The notes under the pieces: model-generated
What the model was told of the DNA's origin: nothing
What the model saw: the letters and a program-made list of their open reading frames with translations, nothing else
Database searches by the model: none
Translations under genes and position numbers: made by a program
Part shown: in pieces, positions 52,684 to 60,844 of the stretch
Layout: the number at the start of each line of letters is the position of its first letter
How positions within the stretch are numbered: position 1 is the first letter of the stretch
Assembly: GCA_965220855.1 (NCBI GenBank)
Contig: CBDCQY010000001.1
Coordinates: 2,666,001 to 2,730,000, forward strand
DNA length: 64,000 bases
DNA from: Bin95 sp965220855
Lineage (GTDB): Bacteria > Pseudomonadota > Alphaproteobacteria > Bin95
Direction: 5' to 3'

Positions 52684-54660
52684 TCACCCCAGCCGGTCGC
52701 GCACCGCCGCCGCGACCCGCCCGGCGGTAATGCCGAAATGCTCGTAGAGCGCCGCCGCCGGGGCCGAGGCGCCGAAACTGTCGATGCCGACCGCCGCGCC
52801 GTCGCGGCCGACATAGCGCTCCCAGCCGAAGGTGGCGCCGGCCTCGACCGCGACCCGCACCGGGCCTTCCGGCAGCACCGCGCGGCGCCACGCCTCATCC
52901 TGGCGGTCGAACAGCTCCATCGACGGCATGGAGACGACTCTGGTCGGCACGCCCTCTTCGTCAAGGGCCGCCTTCGCCGCGAGCGCCACCTCCACCTCCG
53001 AGCCGGTGGCGATCAGCAGCGCGGCCGGCTCCCCCTCGGCGTCGGCCAGCACATAGGCGCCGCGCGCCGAGAGATTGTCCTCCGAGGGCGCAAGGCGCAC
53101 CGCCGGCAAGCCCTGGCGGGTGAGCGCCAGCACCGAAGGCCCGTCGAGCGCGAGCGCGATCTCCCAGCATTCGGCGGTTTCCACCGCGTCGGCCGGGCGC
53201 AGCACGGTCAGCCCCGGCATCGCCCGCAGGCTCGCCAGATGCTCGATCGGCTGATGCGTCGGCCCGTCCTCGCCGAGGCCGATGGAGTCGTGCGTCATCA
53301 CGAAGATCGACCGCACGCCCATCAGCGCCGCCAGCCGGATCGCCGGGCGGCAATAGTCGGTGAAGGTGAGGAAAGTGGCGCCATAGGGGATGACGCCGCC
53401 ATGCAGCGCCATGCCGTTCATCGCCGCCGCCATCCCGTGCTCGCGCACGCCGTAATGCAGATAGCGCCCGCCATAGTCGGCGGCCGAGAAGGGGGCGAGG
53501 CCCGGCGTCAGCGTGCCGTTGGAGCCGGTGAGATCGGCCGAGCCGCCGAGCGTCTCCGGCAGCGCGGCGTTCACCGCCGTCAGCACGCGCTGCGAGGCCT
53601 GCCGGGTGGCGAGCTTCGGCGCCTCCTCGACCAGCGCCGCCTTGCAGGCCGCCATGGCGGCCGCGAAGCCCTCGGGCGGGCGGGCGGAAAGGCGGCGCTC
53701 GAACTCCGCCCGGTCCGGGCTCGCCTCCAGGCGCGCCCGCCAGGCCTCGAACGCCTCCCGGCCGCGGCTGCCGGCGCGCCGCCAGGCGGCGGCGACGTCC
53801 TCCGGGACGACGAAAGGCGGGTGCGGCCAATCGAGCTTCACGCGCGCCCTCGCCACCTCTTCCGCGCCGAGCGGCGCGCCATGCGAGGCCGCCGTGCCGG
53901 CCTTGGTGGGCGCGCCCCTGGCGATCAAGGTGGTGCAGCAGACGAGCGACGGGCGCGGGTCCGCGACCGCGCGCTCGATCGCGGCGGCGATCTTGTCCAT
54001 GTCGTGCCCGTCGGCGGCGGCGAGATGCCAGCCGGCGGCCGAGAAGCGCTCCAGCGGGTCGTCCGACATGGTCAGATCGGTCGATCCGTCGATCGAGATG
54101 TGGTTGTCGTCCCACAGCACGATCAGCCGGCCGAGACCGAGATGGCCGGCGAGCCCGATGGCCTCATGCGACACGCCCTCCATCAGGTCGCCGTCGCTGG
54201 CGATGACCCAGCAGCGATGATCGACCAGCCCGTCGCCGAAGGCGGCGTTCATGGCGCGCTCTGCGATGGCCATGCCGACCGCCGTCGCGATGCCCTGCCC
54301 GAGCGGCCCGGTGGTGGTCTCGACGCCCGGCGTCACGCCGTATTCCGGGTGGCCGGGCGTGATGCTGCCCAGCTGGCGGAAGCGCTCGATCTCGCCCATG
54401 GTCACGCCCGGATAGCCGGTGAGATGCAGCAGCGCGTAGAGCAGCATGGAGCCATGCCCGGCGGAGAGCACGAAGCGGTCGCGGTCGGGCCAGTCGGGCC
54501 GGGCGGCGTCATGGCGGAGGAAGCGGGTGAACAGCACCGTCGCCACATCCGCCATGCCCATCGGCATTCCCGGGTGGCCGGAGGCGGCGCGTTCGACGGC
54601 GTCCATCGACAGCACGCGCAGGGCGTTCGCCATGGTGGCGAGATCGGGTTGAGCGGACAT
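52684..54660 (-). CDS. tkt: Transketolase
   Basis: The 658-residue thiamine diphosphate enzyme moves two-carbon ketol units in the pentose phosphate pathway. It has the N-terminal ANALRVLSMDAVERAASGHPGMPMGMADVATVL, the TPP/metal motif in ASDGDLMEGVSHEAIGLAGHLGLGRLIVLWDDNHIS, and the pyrimidine-domain FVMTHDSIGLGEDGPTHQPIEHLASLRAMPG. The start at 54660 (MSAQPDLATMANALR) is the family norm. It is divergent from the zapA operon; a weak TTGACG/CATTTT pair with 19-bp spacing at 54730-54700 could be its promoter. Confidence 0.96.
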   Translation of the reverse strand: MSAQPDLATMANALRVLSMDAVERAASGHPGMPMGMADVATVLFTRFLRHDAARPDWPDRDRFVLSAGHGSMLLYALLHLTGYPGVTMGEIERFRQLGSITPGHPEYGVTPGVETTTGPLGQGIATAVGMAIAERAMNAAFGDGLVDHRCWVIASDGDLMEGVSHEAIGLAGHLGLGRLIVLWDDNHISIDGSTDLTMSDDPLERFSAAGWHLAAADGHDMDKIAAAIERAVADPRPSLVCCTTLIARGAPTKAGTAASHGAPLGAEEVARARVKLDWPHPPFVVPEDVAAAWRRAGSRGREAFEAWRARLEASPDRAEFERRLSARPPEGFAAAMAACKAALVEEAPKLATRQASQRVLTAVNAALPETLGGSADLTGSNGTLTPGLAPFSAADYGGRYLHYGVREHGMAAAMNGMALHGGVIPYGATFLTFTDYCRPAIRLAALMGVRSIFVMTHDSIGLGEDGPTHQPIEHLASLRAMPGLTVLRPADAVETAECWEIALALDGPSVLALTRQGLPAVRLAPSEDNLSARGAYVLADAEGEPAALLIATGSEVEVALAAKAALDEEGVPTRVVSMPSMELFDRQDEAWRRAVLPEGPVRVAVEAGATFGWERYVGRDGAAVGIDSFGASAPAAALYEHFGITAGRVAAAVRDRLG

Positions 54661-54750
54661 GGGAGAGCTCGGGGTCCAGGGTCGGGAACGTCGGGCGGCA
54701 AAATGCCCCTGCGGGCCGGCCGCCGTCAACATCGGCCGGCAGCGGTTTGT

Positions 54751-54780
54751 TGACGCTGGCGCGCTCCGGCTGCCATAAGG
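54751..54780 (+). promoter_or_regulatory. Probable promoter of the coiled-coil-zapA operon
   Basis: TTGACG at 54751-54756 is followed after 17-18 bp by CCATAAG (54774-54780) in the 145-base spacer divergent from tkt. The -10 match is moderate. The leader would be about 20 bases. Confidence 0.45.
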
Positions 54781-54805
54781 GGCGGCAGCGGAGATCGACG
54801 AGCGG

Positions 54806-54985
54806 ATGACCCGAATCAACGCCGCCATCGCACGGATCGAGGCCGCGCTTCGGCGGATCGACGCCAGCCGGGCGGCGGGCGCGGAAGAGGAGCTGGCCGC
54901 ATTGCGGGCGGCGCAGGCCGAGGCGGCGGCCCGGCTGGATGCGCTGATCGCCCGGCTCGACGCGATCGTCGAGGAGGAGGAGTAG
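54806..54985 (+). CDS. Small coiled-coil protein (59 aa) upstream of zapA
   Basis: The 59-residue product, MTRINAAIARIEAALRRID...RLDALIARLDAIVEEEE, is almost entirely heptad-like helix with Leu/Ile/Ala at core positions and an acidic end. It resembles the small DUF4164-type proteins that often precede zapA in alphaproteobacteria (from memory; not searched). It ends five bases before the zapA ATG. A role with ZapA in cell division is suggested only by position. Confidence 0.65.
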   Translation: MTRINAAIARIEAALRRIDASRAAGAEEELAALRAAQAEAAARLDALIARLDAIVEEEE

Positions 54986-54990
54986 CGCCC

Positions 54991-55293
54991 ATGGCCCGCG
55001 TCACCATCTCGGTCAACGGCCATGAATACGGCCTCGCCTGCGACGACGGGCAGGAGGCGCGCATTCGCGCCGCCGGCGCGCTGCTCGACGAGCGGGTCGG
55101 CGAGCTGGCCGGGCGGATCGGCCGCACCAGCGATCTCAATCTGGTGGTCATGGCGGGGGTGACGCTCGCCGACGAGGCGATCGGCGGCGGGTCGGACAGT
55201 CCCGTCGAAGGCGAACTCGAAGCGCTCGCCGAGGCGCTGGAGCGGCTGGCGGAGCAGGCCGAGGCCCTTGCATCCCGCCTCGCTCCGTCCTAG
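54991..55293 (+). CDS. zapA: Cell division protein ZapA
   Basis: ZapA is a small cytoplasmic protein that bundles FtsZ filaments at the division site. The 100-residue protein has the ZapA head MARVTISVNGHEYGLACDDGQEARIRAAGALLDERVGELA and a C-terminal helical coiled coil. The fixed neighbours 6S RNA and fthC downstream support the call. Its TAG stop (55291-55293) lies inside the -10 box of the 6S RNA promoter. Confidence 0.92.
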   Translation: MARVTISVNGHEYGLACDDGQEARIRAAGALLDERVGELAGRIGRTSDLNLVVMAGVTLADEAIGGGSDSPVEGELEALAEALERLAEQAEALASRLAPS

Positions 55294-55296
55294 TTT
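55268..55296 (+). promoter_or_regulatory. Promoter of 6S RNA, embedded in the 3' end of zapA
   Basis: TTGCAT at 55268-55273 and TAGTTT at 55291-55296 are separated by 17 bp. The -10 box begins with the zapA stop codon TAG. Transcription is predicted near 55303. Confidence 0.6.
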
Positions 55297-55302
55297 GCCC
55301 TT

Positions 55303-55420
55303 GAAGCTGCCCGGTGCGTCAGGCCAGCGAAATCCCGGGGCCGTTACCGAAACTCCAGGGAGCTGTCCCTGTCGGAGCCCTGGCTTCGTCACACGGCGCC
55401 CACCTCTGTCGAGAGGGTCC
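55303..55420 (+). ncRNA. ssrS: 6S RNA
   Basis: 6S RNA mimics an open promoter and sequesters sigma70-RNA polymerase in stationary phase. In alpha- and gammaproteobacteria the gene sits between zapA and fthC, exactly here. The segment GGTGCG...GGCCAG...CCCGGGGCCG near the 5' end and GGCGCCCACC near the 3' end can form a closing stem (GGTG with CACC) around an interrupted duplex, as expected for the family. A dedicated promoter lies just upstream. The ends are approximate: the 5' end comes from the promoter and the 3' end falls within or after the CCTCT-GTCG-AGAGG hairpin (about 55402-55416). Confidence 0.75.
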
Positions 55421-55432
55421 CGGAGGATTGGA

Positions 55433-55975
55433 TTGACGCCGACGGCCAGGGCGGCTTCGCTTTCCGCCGCCAAGGCGGCCATGCGCCGCGAGATGCAGCG
55501 CCGCCGGCGCGGCCTCGCTCCATGCGCGCTGCCGGCGGATGTCGCGCTGCCCGGCCGGCGCATCGCCGGCTACTGGCCGATGCGCGGCGAAATCGACCCC
55601 CGCCCGCTGCTGGCGGCGCTCGACCGGCCGGTCGCGCTGCCGGTCACCGGGCCGCCCGGCTCGGCGCTGACCTTCCGGCTCTGGCGGCCGGGAGACGCGC
55701 TCCGCCCCGGCCCGTTCGGCACAAGCGAGCCGACCGGCCCGCCGGTGGAGCCGGACCTGCTGCTGACGCCGCTCCTGGCCTTCGACGCGGCCGGCAACCG
55801 GCTCGGCTATGGCGGCGGCTATTACGACCGCACCGTCCGGGCCACCGGCGCGCTCGCCATCGGCGCGGCATACGCCGCGCAGCAGGTGGCGGCGGTTCCC
55901 ACAGGCCCGGACGACCGGCCGCTGGACGCGGTGCTGACCGAGGCCGGCCTCACCTGGTTCTCACGGAGGAGTTGA
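55433..55975 (+). CDS. fthC: 5-formyltetrahydrofolate cyclo-ligase
   Basis: This ATP-dependent enzyme converts 5-formyl-THF to 5,10-methenyl-THF. The 180-residue protein has the basic N-terminal helix AKAAMRREMQRRRRGL, the IAGYWPMRGEIDPRPLL segment, and the signature PLLAFDAAGNRLGYGGGYYDRTV. The start is a TTG at 55433, chosen because GGAGG (55422-55426) sits six bases upstream and the frame before it is the 6S RNA region. The gene follows 6S RNA directly, a conserved pairing that can make its expression depend on 6S read-through. Confidence 0.92.
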   Translation: MTPTARAASLSAAKAAMRREMQRRRRGLAPCALPADVALPGRRIAGYWPMRGEIDPRPLLAALDRPVALPVTGPPGSALTFRLWRPGDALRPGPFGTSEPTGPPVEPDLLLTPLLAFDAAGNRLGYGGGYYDRTVRATGALAIGAAYAAQQVAAVPTGPDDRPLDAVLTEAGLTWFSRRS

Positions 55976-55977
55976 CG

Positions 55978-56817
55978 TTGCGCATTCTGTTTCTGGGCGA
56001 TGTGATGGGCCGGTCCGGCCGCGAAGCGGTGGCGCAACGGCTGCCGGAGCTGCGCCGCCTGCTCGCCATCGACCTCGCGGTCGTCAATGGCGAGAACATG
56101 GCCCATGGCAAGGGCATGACGCCGAAGCTGGTCGGCGAACTCTACGCCGCCGGCGCGGATGTCATCACCTCCGGCAATCATGTCTGGGACGCCCGCGAGA
56201 TCATCCCCTATATCGACGGCGACCCGCGCCTGCTGCGCCCGATCAACTTTCCGCCGGGCACGCCCGGCCGGGGCCTGGCGACGGTCACGCTCGCCGACGG
56301 GCGCCGGGCGGTCATCGTCAACGCCATGACGCGTCTGTTCATGGACCCGCTGGACGACCCCTTCGCGGTGGTGCTGCGCGCCCTCAAGCCCTGGCCGCTC
56401 GGCGGGGCGGCCCAGGCCGTGCTGATCGACTTCCACGGCGAGGCGACCAGCGAGAAGATGGCGTTTGCGCACTTCTTCGACGGCGACGTCTCGGTCGTGG
56501 TCGGCACGCACACCCATGTGCCGACCGCCGACGTAACGGTGCTGCCGGGCGGCACCGCCTACCAGACCGACGCCGGCATGTGCGGCGACTACGATTCCGT
56601 CATCGGCATGGCGAAGGAGGAGCCGGTGCGCCGCTTCGTGCGCAAGATGCCGGGCGAGCGCAAGCCCGAGCCGGCGGGCGGGCCGGCGACCGTCTGCGGG
56701 CTGTTCGTGGAGACCGACGACCGGACGGGGCTGGCGCTCCGGGCCGAGCCGGTGCGGGTCGGCGGCCGGCTCTCGCAGACCTTGCCCGCCTGCGCTATAC
56801 ACGACGCCAACCCCTGA
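55978..56817 (+). CDS. YmdB/TIGR00282-family metallophosphoesterase
   Basis: The 279-residue protein has the YmdB set of metal-binding motifs: LGDVMGRSGR, VVNGENMAHGKG, TSGNHVWDAREI, VVGTHTHVPTADVTVLPGGTAY and QTDAGMCGDYDSVIGM. Relatives hydrolyse 2',3'-cyclic nucleotides and influence mRNA turnover or developmental choices. The start is a TTG at 55978, six bases after GGAGGAG; it lies two bases past the fthC stop. This makes two consecutive TTG-initiated genes. Confidence 0.9.
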   Translation: MRILFLGDVMGRSGREAVAQRLPELRRLLAIDLAVVNGENMAHGKGMTPKLVGELYAAGADVITSGNHVWDAREIIPYIDGDPRLLRPINFPPGTPGRGLATVTLADGRRAVIVNAMTRLFMDPLDDPFAVVLRALKPWPLGGAAQAVLIDFHGEATSEKMAFAHFFDGDVSVVVGTHTHVPTADVTVLPGGTAYQTDAGMCGDYDSVIGMAKEEPVRRFVRKMPGERKPEPAGGPATVCGLFVETDDRTGLALRAEPVRVGGRLSQTLPACAIHDANP

Positions 56818-56845
56818 ACGCTCCGCCGGGAGGACGGCAGGACGC

Positions 56846-57595
56846 ATGGCCGGACATTCCCAGTTCAAGAACATCATGCACCGCAAGGGCGCGCAGGACG
56901 CCCGGCGGGCGCGCGTCTTCACCAAGATCGGGCGCGAGATCGAGGTGGCGGCGAAGCTCGGCTCGCCGGACCCGGACTCCAACCCCCGGCTGCGCTCGGC
57001 GATCCAGGCGGCGCGGGCCGCCAACATGCCGCGCGACCGCATCGACCGGGCCATGCGGCGGGGCGCGGGCGAGGATGGCGGCGCGGTTTATGAGGAAGTG
57101 CGCTATGAGGGCTACGGGCCCGCCGGCGTGGCGGTGATCGTCGAGGCGCTGACCGACAATCGCAACCGCACCGCCGCCGATGTGCGCGCCGCCTTCTCCA
57201 AGAATGGCGGCTCGCTCGGCGAGTCCGGTTCGGTGCTGTTCCTGTTCGACCGCGCGGGGCTGATCCGCTTTCCCGGCGAGGCCGCCGACGGCGAGCGGAT
57301 GTTCGAGGCGGCGCTGGAGGCCGGCGCCGAGGACATGATTTCCGACGAGGAAGGCCACGATGTGCTGACGGCCCCCGACGAGCTGCACGCGGTGCGCGAG
57401 GCGCTGGAGGAGAGCGTCGGCGAGCCGGAGGCCGCCCGCCTGGTCTGGCGGCCGCAGACCCTGGTGGCGCTGGACGAGGAGCCGGCGGGCGCGCTTCTCA
57501 AGCTGCTCGAGACGCTCGACGACCATGACGATGTGCAGACCGTCTCGGCGAACTGCGACCTGTCGGACGAGGTTCTCGCCCGGCTCACCGGATGA
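56846..57595 (+). CDS. YebC/PmpR-family (TACO1-like) regulator
   Basis: The 249-residue protein is a YebC family member: MAGHSQFKNIMHRKGAQDARRARVFTKIGREIEVAAKLG, NMPRDRIDRAMRRGAGE, VAVIVEALTDNRNRTAADVRAAFSKNGGSLGESGSVLFLFDR. Family members act as transcription regulators or, more recently, as translation factors easing ribosome stalling at proline-rich stretches. That is of interest because proline-rich TolA is encoded 4 kb downstream. It overlaps ruvC by four bases. Confidence 0.94.
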   Translation: MAGHSQFKNIMHRKGAQDARRARVFTKIGREIEVAAKLGSPDPDSNPRLRSAIQAARAANMPRDRIDRAMRRGAGEDGGAVYEEVRYEGYGPAGVAVIVEALTDNRNRTAADVRAAFSKNGGSLGESGSVLFLFDRAGLIRFPGEAADGERMFEAALEAGAEDMISDEEGHDVLTAPDELHAVREALEESVGEPEAARLVWRPQTLVALDEEPAGALLKLLETLDDHDDVQTVSANCDLSDEVLARLTG

Positions 57596-58089
57596 CGGTC
57601 GCGCGGCGCGTCATCGGGATCGACCCCGGCCTCCGGGTCACCGGCTGGGGCATCGTGGAGACGCGCGCCATGCGCCTCATCCATGTCGCGAACGGCGAAT
57701 TGCGGCCCGACCCCGAGGCGGGCGTCGCCGAGCGGCTGAACGACCTGTTCGCCGGCCTCAGCCGGATCATCCGGCAGTTCGCCCCGGACCTGGCGGCGAC
57801 CGAGGAGAGCTTCGTGCATCGCAACGCCGCGACCGCCCTGAAGCTCGGCATGGCGCGCGGCGCGGCTCTGCTGGCGGCCGCCAACGCCGGGCTGCCGGTG
57901 GCGGAATACGCTCCCCGCTCGGTCAAGAAAGCGCTGGTGGGCGCGGGCGCGGCGGACAAGACGCAGGTGCAATACATGGTGCGGCTGCTGCTGCCCGGCT
58001 CGGCGCCGGCCGGCCCGGACGCCGCCGACGCGCTGGCGGTGGCCATCGCCCACGCCCACCATCTGCCGACGGAAGCGGCGCCGGCGTGA
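57592..58089 (+). CDS. ruvC: Holliday junction resolvase RuvC
   Basis: RuvC cleaves Holliday junctions as a dimer. The 165-residue protein has the RNase H-like acidic residues: Asp in VIGIDPGLRVTGWG, Glu in ATEESFVHRN, and the C-terminal Asp pair in GPDAADALAVAIAHAH. It overlaps yebC (ATGA) and ruvA (GTGA), forming the standard yebC-ruvCAB string. Confidence 0.95.
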   Translation: MTVARRVIGIDPGLRVTGWGIVETRAMRLIHVANGELRPDPEAGVAERLNDLFAGLSRIIRQFAPDLAATEESFVHRNAATALKLGMARGAALLAAANAGLPVAEYAPRSVKKALVGAGAADKTQVQYMVRLLLPGSAPAGPDAADALAVAIAHAHHLPTEAAPA

Positions 58090-58676
58090 TCGGGCGGCTG
58101 ACCGGCATCGTCGAGCTCGGCGGCGACGGCGCGTTGCTCGTTGATGTCGCCGGCGTCGGCTATCTGGTGCACGCCTCCGCGCGCAGCGCCGCGCGCCTCA
58201 GCACCGGCGAGCGCGCCTCGCTCCTGGTCGAGACCCATGTGCGCGAGGATGCGATCGCGCTTTACGGGTTCGTCGAGGCCGGCGAGCGGGACTGGTTCCG
58301 CCGCCTGACCGAGGTCCAGGGCGTGGGGGCGCGCGTGGCGCTGGCGCTGCTGTCGGCGCTGGCGCCCGACGAGCTGTTGACGGCCATCGCCGCCGAGGAC
58401 CGGCGGGCGCTCACCCGCGCCGACGGCGTCGGCCCGCGTCTTGCAGCGCGCATCGTGAACGAGCTCAAGGACAAGATCGACCCGGTGGGCGACGCATTTC
58501 CGGCCGCAGGCGGCGCGGACGGCGCGGGCGGCGACGATCTGCTGTCGGCGCTGGTCAATCTCGGCTACGGCCGCTCGGAGGCGCTTGTGGCGGCGGCCGC
58601 GGCCCGGCAGCGGCTCGGGCCGGACGCCGCCTTCGACGACCTGCTGCGCGCCGGCCTGCGGGAGCTGGCGCCGTGA
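58086..58676 (+). CDS. ruvA: Holliday junction branch migration protein RuvA
   Basis: RuvA binds four-way junctions as a tetramer and loads RuvB. The 196-residue protein opens with the OB-fold (VIGRLTGIVELGGDGALLVDVAGVGYLVH). It has tandem helix-hairpin-helix motifs (LTEVQGVGARVALALL and LTRADGVGPRLAARIVNELKDKI) and the C-terminal RuvB-binding helix bundle after a short Gly/Ala linker. The start is GTG at 58086, nested in the ruvC stop. Confidence 0.95.
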   Translation: MIGRLTGIVELGGDGALLVDVAGVGYLVHASARSAARLSTGERASLLVETHVREDAIALYGFVEAGERDWFRRLTEVQGVGARVALALLSALAPDELLTAIAAEDRRALTRADGVGPRLAARIVNELKDKIDPVGDAFPAAGGADGAGGDDLLSALVNLGYGRSEALVAAAAARQRLGPDAAFDDLLRAGLRELAP

Positions 58677-59695
58677 CGGCGGAGCGCGCCGTCGCGCCGG
58701 AGCGCCGGCCGGGCGACCGCGACGCGGCGCTCCGCCCGGAAACGCTGGAGGATTTCGTCGGGCAGGAGAAGCTCCGCCGCAATCTCGGCGTGTTCGTGGA
58801 GGCCGCGCGCGCGCGGGGCGCCGCGCTCGACCATGTGCTGTTCGTCGGCCCGCCGGGTCTCGGCAAGACCACGCTGGCGCAGATCGTCGCCCGCGAGCTC
58901 GGCGTCGGCTTCCGCGCGACCTCCGGGCCGGTGATCCTGCGCGCCGGCGACCTCGCCGCCCTGCTCACCAACCTCCAGCCGCGCGACGTGCTGTTCATCG
59001 ACGAGATCCACCGCCTGAACCCGGCGGTGGAGGAAATCCTCTATCCGGCGCTGGAGGACTGCCAGCTCGACCTGATGATCGGCGAGGGGCCGGCGGCGCG
59101 CTCGGTCAGGATCGACCTGCCGCCCTTCACGCTGGTCGGGGCCACCACGCGCGCCGGCCTGCTGACGACGCCGCTGCGCGAGCGGTTCGGCATCCCGCTG
59201 CGTCTCGACTTCTACCGGCCGGACGAGCTCGCCCGGATCGTGGCCCGCGCCGCCGGACTGCTGGGCCTGCCGACCACGCCCGAAGGCGCGCTGGAGATCG
59301 CGCGCCGGGCGCGCGGCACGCCGCGCGTCGCCGGGCGGCTGCTGCGCCGGGTGCACGATTTCGCCGCCGTCGCCGGGCGCAGCCGGATCGACGAGGTCGC
59401 GGCCGACGCCGCGCTCACACAGCTGGAGGTGGACCGGCTCGGCCTCGACGCCATGGACCGGCGCTATATGCGCTGTCTGGCCGAGGTGTATGAAGGCGGA
59501 CCGGCCGGCGCGGAGGCGCTGGCCGCCACGCTGGCCGAGCAGCGCGACGTGCTGGAGGAAGTGGTCGAGCCCTATCTCATCCGCGAAGCGCTGGTGTTGC
59601 GCACGCCGCGCGGCCGCATGCTCTCGCGCCGGGGCTGGGAGTGCCTCGGCCTGGCGCCGCCGGAGCGCGCGGGCGATCTGTTCGATGCCCGTTGA
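58673..59695 (+). CDS. ruvB: Holliday junction branch migration DNA helicase RuvB
   Basis: RuvB is the AAA+ motor of branch migration. The 340-residue protein has RPETLEDFVGQEKL, Walker A FVGPPGLGKTTLAQIVA, Walker B VLFIDEIHRLNPAVEEIL, sensor 1 FTLVGATTRAGLLTTPLRERFG and the Arg-rich C-terminal winged helix ending TPRGRMLSRRGWECLGL. The start is GTG at 58673, overlapping ruvA by four bases. Confidence 0.96.
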   Translation: MTAERAVAPERRPGDRDAALRPETLEDFVGQEKLRRNLGVFVEAARARGAALDHVLFVGPPGLGKTTLAQIVARELGVGFRATSGPVILRAGDLAALLTNLQPRDVLFIDEIHRLNPAVEEILYPALEDCQLDLMIGEGPAARSVRIDLPPFTLVGATTRAGLLTTPLRERFGIPLRLDFYRPDELARIVARAAGLLGLPTTPEGALEIARRARGTPRVAGRLLRRVHDFAAVAGRSRIDEVAADAALTQLEVDRLGLDAMDRRYMRCLAEVYEGGPAGAEALAATLAEQRDVLEEVVEPYLIREALVLRTPRGRMLSRRGWECLGLAPPERAGDLFDAR

Positions 59696-60128
59696 GGCGC
59701 GCGCGGAGGGCGGCGACGCCCATGTCCTGCCGGTCCGCGTCTATTACGAGGACACCGACGCGCAGGCCATCGTCTATCACGCCGCCTATCTGCGCTTTGC
59801 CGAGCGCGGGCGCACCGAACTGCTGCGCGCGCTCGGCTTCACCAGCCGGGAGGCCGCCTTCGCGGCGGTCGAGTGCGCCATGCGCTTCCACCGCCCTGCC
59901 CGGCTCGACGACCTGCTCGACGTGCGCACCCGGCCGGAGAGCCTCGGCGGGGCGACGGTCTCGCTCCGCCAGGAGATCCGCCGGAACGGGGAGTTGCTGG
60001 TGGCGATCCGCATCCGGCTCGCCTGCGTGGACGGCGCCGGCCGGCCCCGGCGGCTGCCGGCCGGGCTGCGCCATGCTTTTGCCGCAATGCCATATAAGAT
60101 GGGGAAGGACCAGCCGTTCGATGGATGA
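59685..60128 (+). CDS. ybgC: Tol-Pal system-associated acyl-CoA thioesterase YbgC
   Basis: YbgC is a hot-dog fold thioesterase commonly encoded at the head of tol-pal clusters. The 147-residue protein shows VRVYYEDTDAQAIVYHAAYLRFAERGRTE with the catalytic-type Asp, then the hot-dog helix and strands (ECAMRFHRPARLDDLLDVRT). It starts 11 bases before the end of ruvB and overlaps tolQ by eight bases. In E. coli it acts on short acyl-CoA and interacts with phospholipid enzymes. Confidence 0.92.
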   Translation: MPVEARAEGGDAHVLPVRVYYEDTDAQAIVYHAAYLRFAERGRTELLRALGFTSREAAFAAVECAMRFHRPARLDDLLDVRTRPESLGGATVSLRQEIRRNGELLVAIRIRLACVDGAGRPRRLPAGLRHAFAAMPYKMGKDQPFDG

Positions 60129-60843
60129 AAGCTTGATGCAAGGTCTGGCAGCGGGCGCCGCCGACAGTCTCTCGCCGCTCACCCTGTTTCTCCAGGCGGG
60201 AGTCGTCGTCAAGACCGTCATGCTGGCGCTGGCGCTGGCGTCGGTGCTGTCCTGGGCGATCATTTTCGAGAAGTGGCGCCGCCTGCGCCGGCTCAACCGG
60301 GACGCCGACGAGTTCGAGGAGCTGTTCTGGTCGGTCGGCTCGCTGGAAGATCTGCATCAGCGGGTCGCGCATCGCGAGGGCGACCCGATGAGCAGCGTGT
60401 TCAGCGAGGCCATCCAGGAGCTGCAGGGTTCGCTCGCCAACGGCATGCCGCGCGACGCCGCCGCCCGCGACGCGCTGCAGGCGCGGGTCGAGCGCGTGAT
60501 GACCTCCGAGGCGAGCCGCTGGATGGAGCGCATCGAGCGCTACATGACCTTCCTCGCCTCGGTCGGCTCGACCGCGCCCTTCGTCGGGCTGTTCGGCACG
60601 GTCTGGGGCATCATGAACAGCTTCGCCGCCATCGCGGCCTCGAAGCAGACCAATCTCGCCGTGGTCGCGCCGGGCATCGCCGAGGCCCTGTTCGCGACGG
60701 CGCTCGGCCTGGTCGCCGCCATTCCGGCGGTCGTCGCCTACAACAAGATATCGAACGACATCAACCGCTATGGCGCGCGGCTGGACGGGCTGGTGGCCGA
60801 TGTGATCACCGTCACCTCGCGCGAGTTCTCGGAGTCCGCCTGA
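60121..60843 (+). CDS. tolQ: Tol-Pal system proton channel TolQ
   Basis: TolQ with TolR forms the inner-membrane motor that energises TolA. The 240-residue protein has three membrane spans: about 20-45 (FLQAGVVVKTVMLALALASVLSW), 135-155 (FLASVGSTAPFVGLFGTVWGIM) and 170-195 (APGIAEALFATALGLVAAIPAVVAY). The conserved TLGLVAAIPA-like third helix is present. An ATG at 60136 is an alternative start. Confidence 0.94.
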   Translation: MDESLMQGLAAGAADSLSPLTLFLQAGVVVKTVMLALALASVLSWAIIFEKWRRLRRLNRDADEFEELFWSVGSLEDLHQRVAHREGDPMSSVFSEAIQELQGSLANGMPRDAAARDALQARVERVMTSEASRWMERIERYMTFLASVGSTAPFVGLFGTVWGIMNSFAAIAASKQTNLAVVAPGIAEALFATALGLVAAIPAVVAYNKISNDINRYGARLDGLVADVITVTSREFSESA

Positions 60844-60844
60844 C

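Noticed and set aside
55268..55432. fthC starting at ATG 55268 inside zapA
   Set aside because: The added 55 residues translate the 6S RNA region and are unlike the family; TTG 55433 has the well-placed ribosome-binding site.
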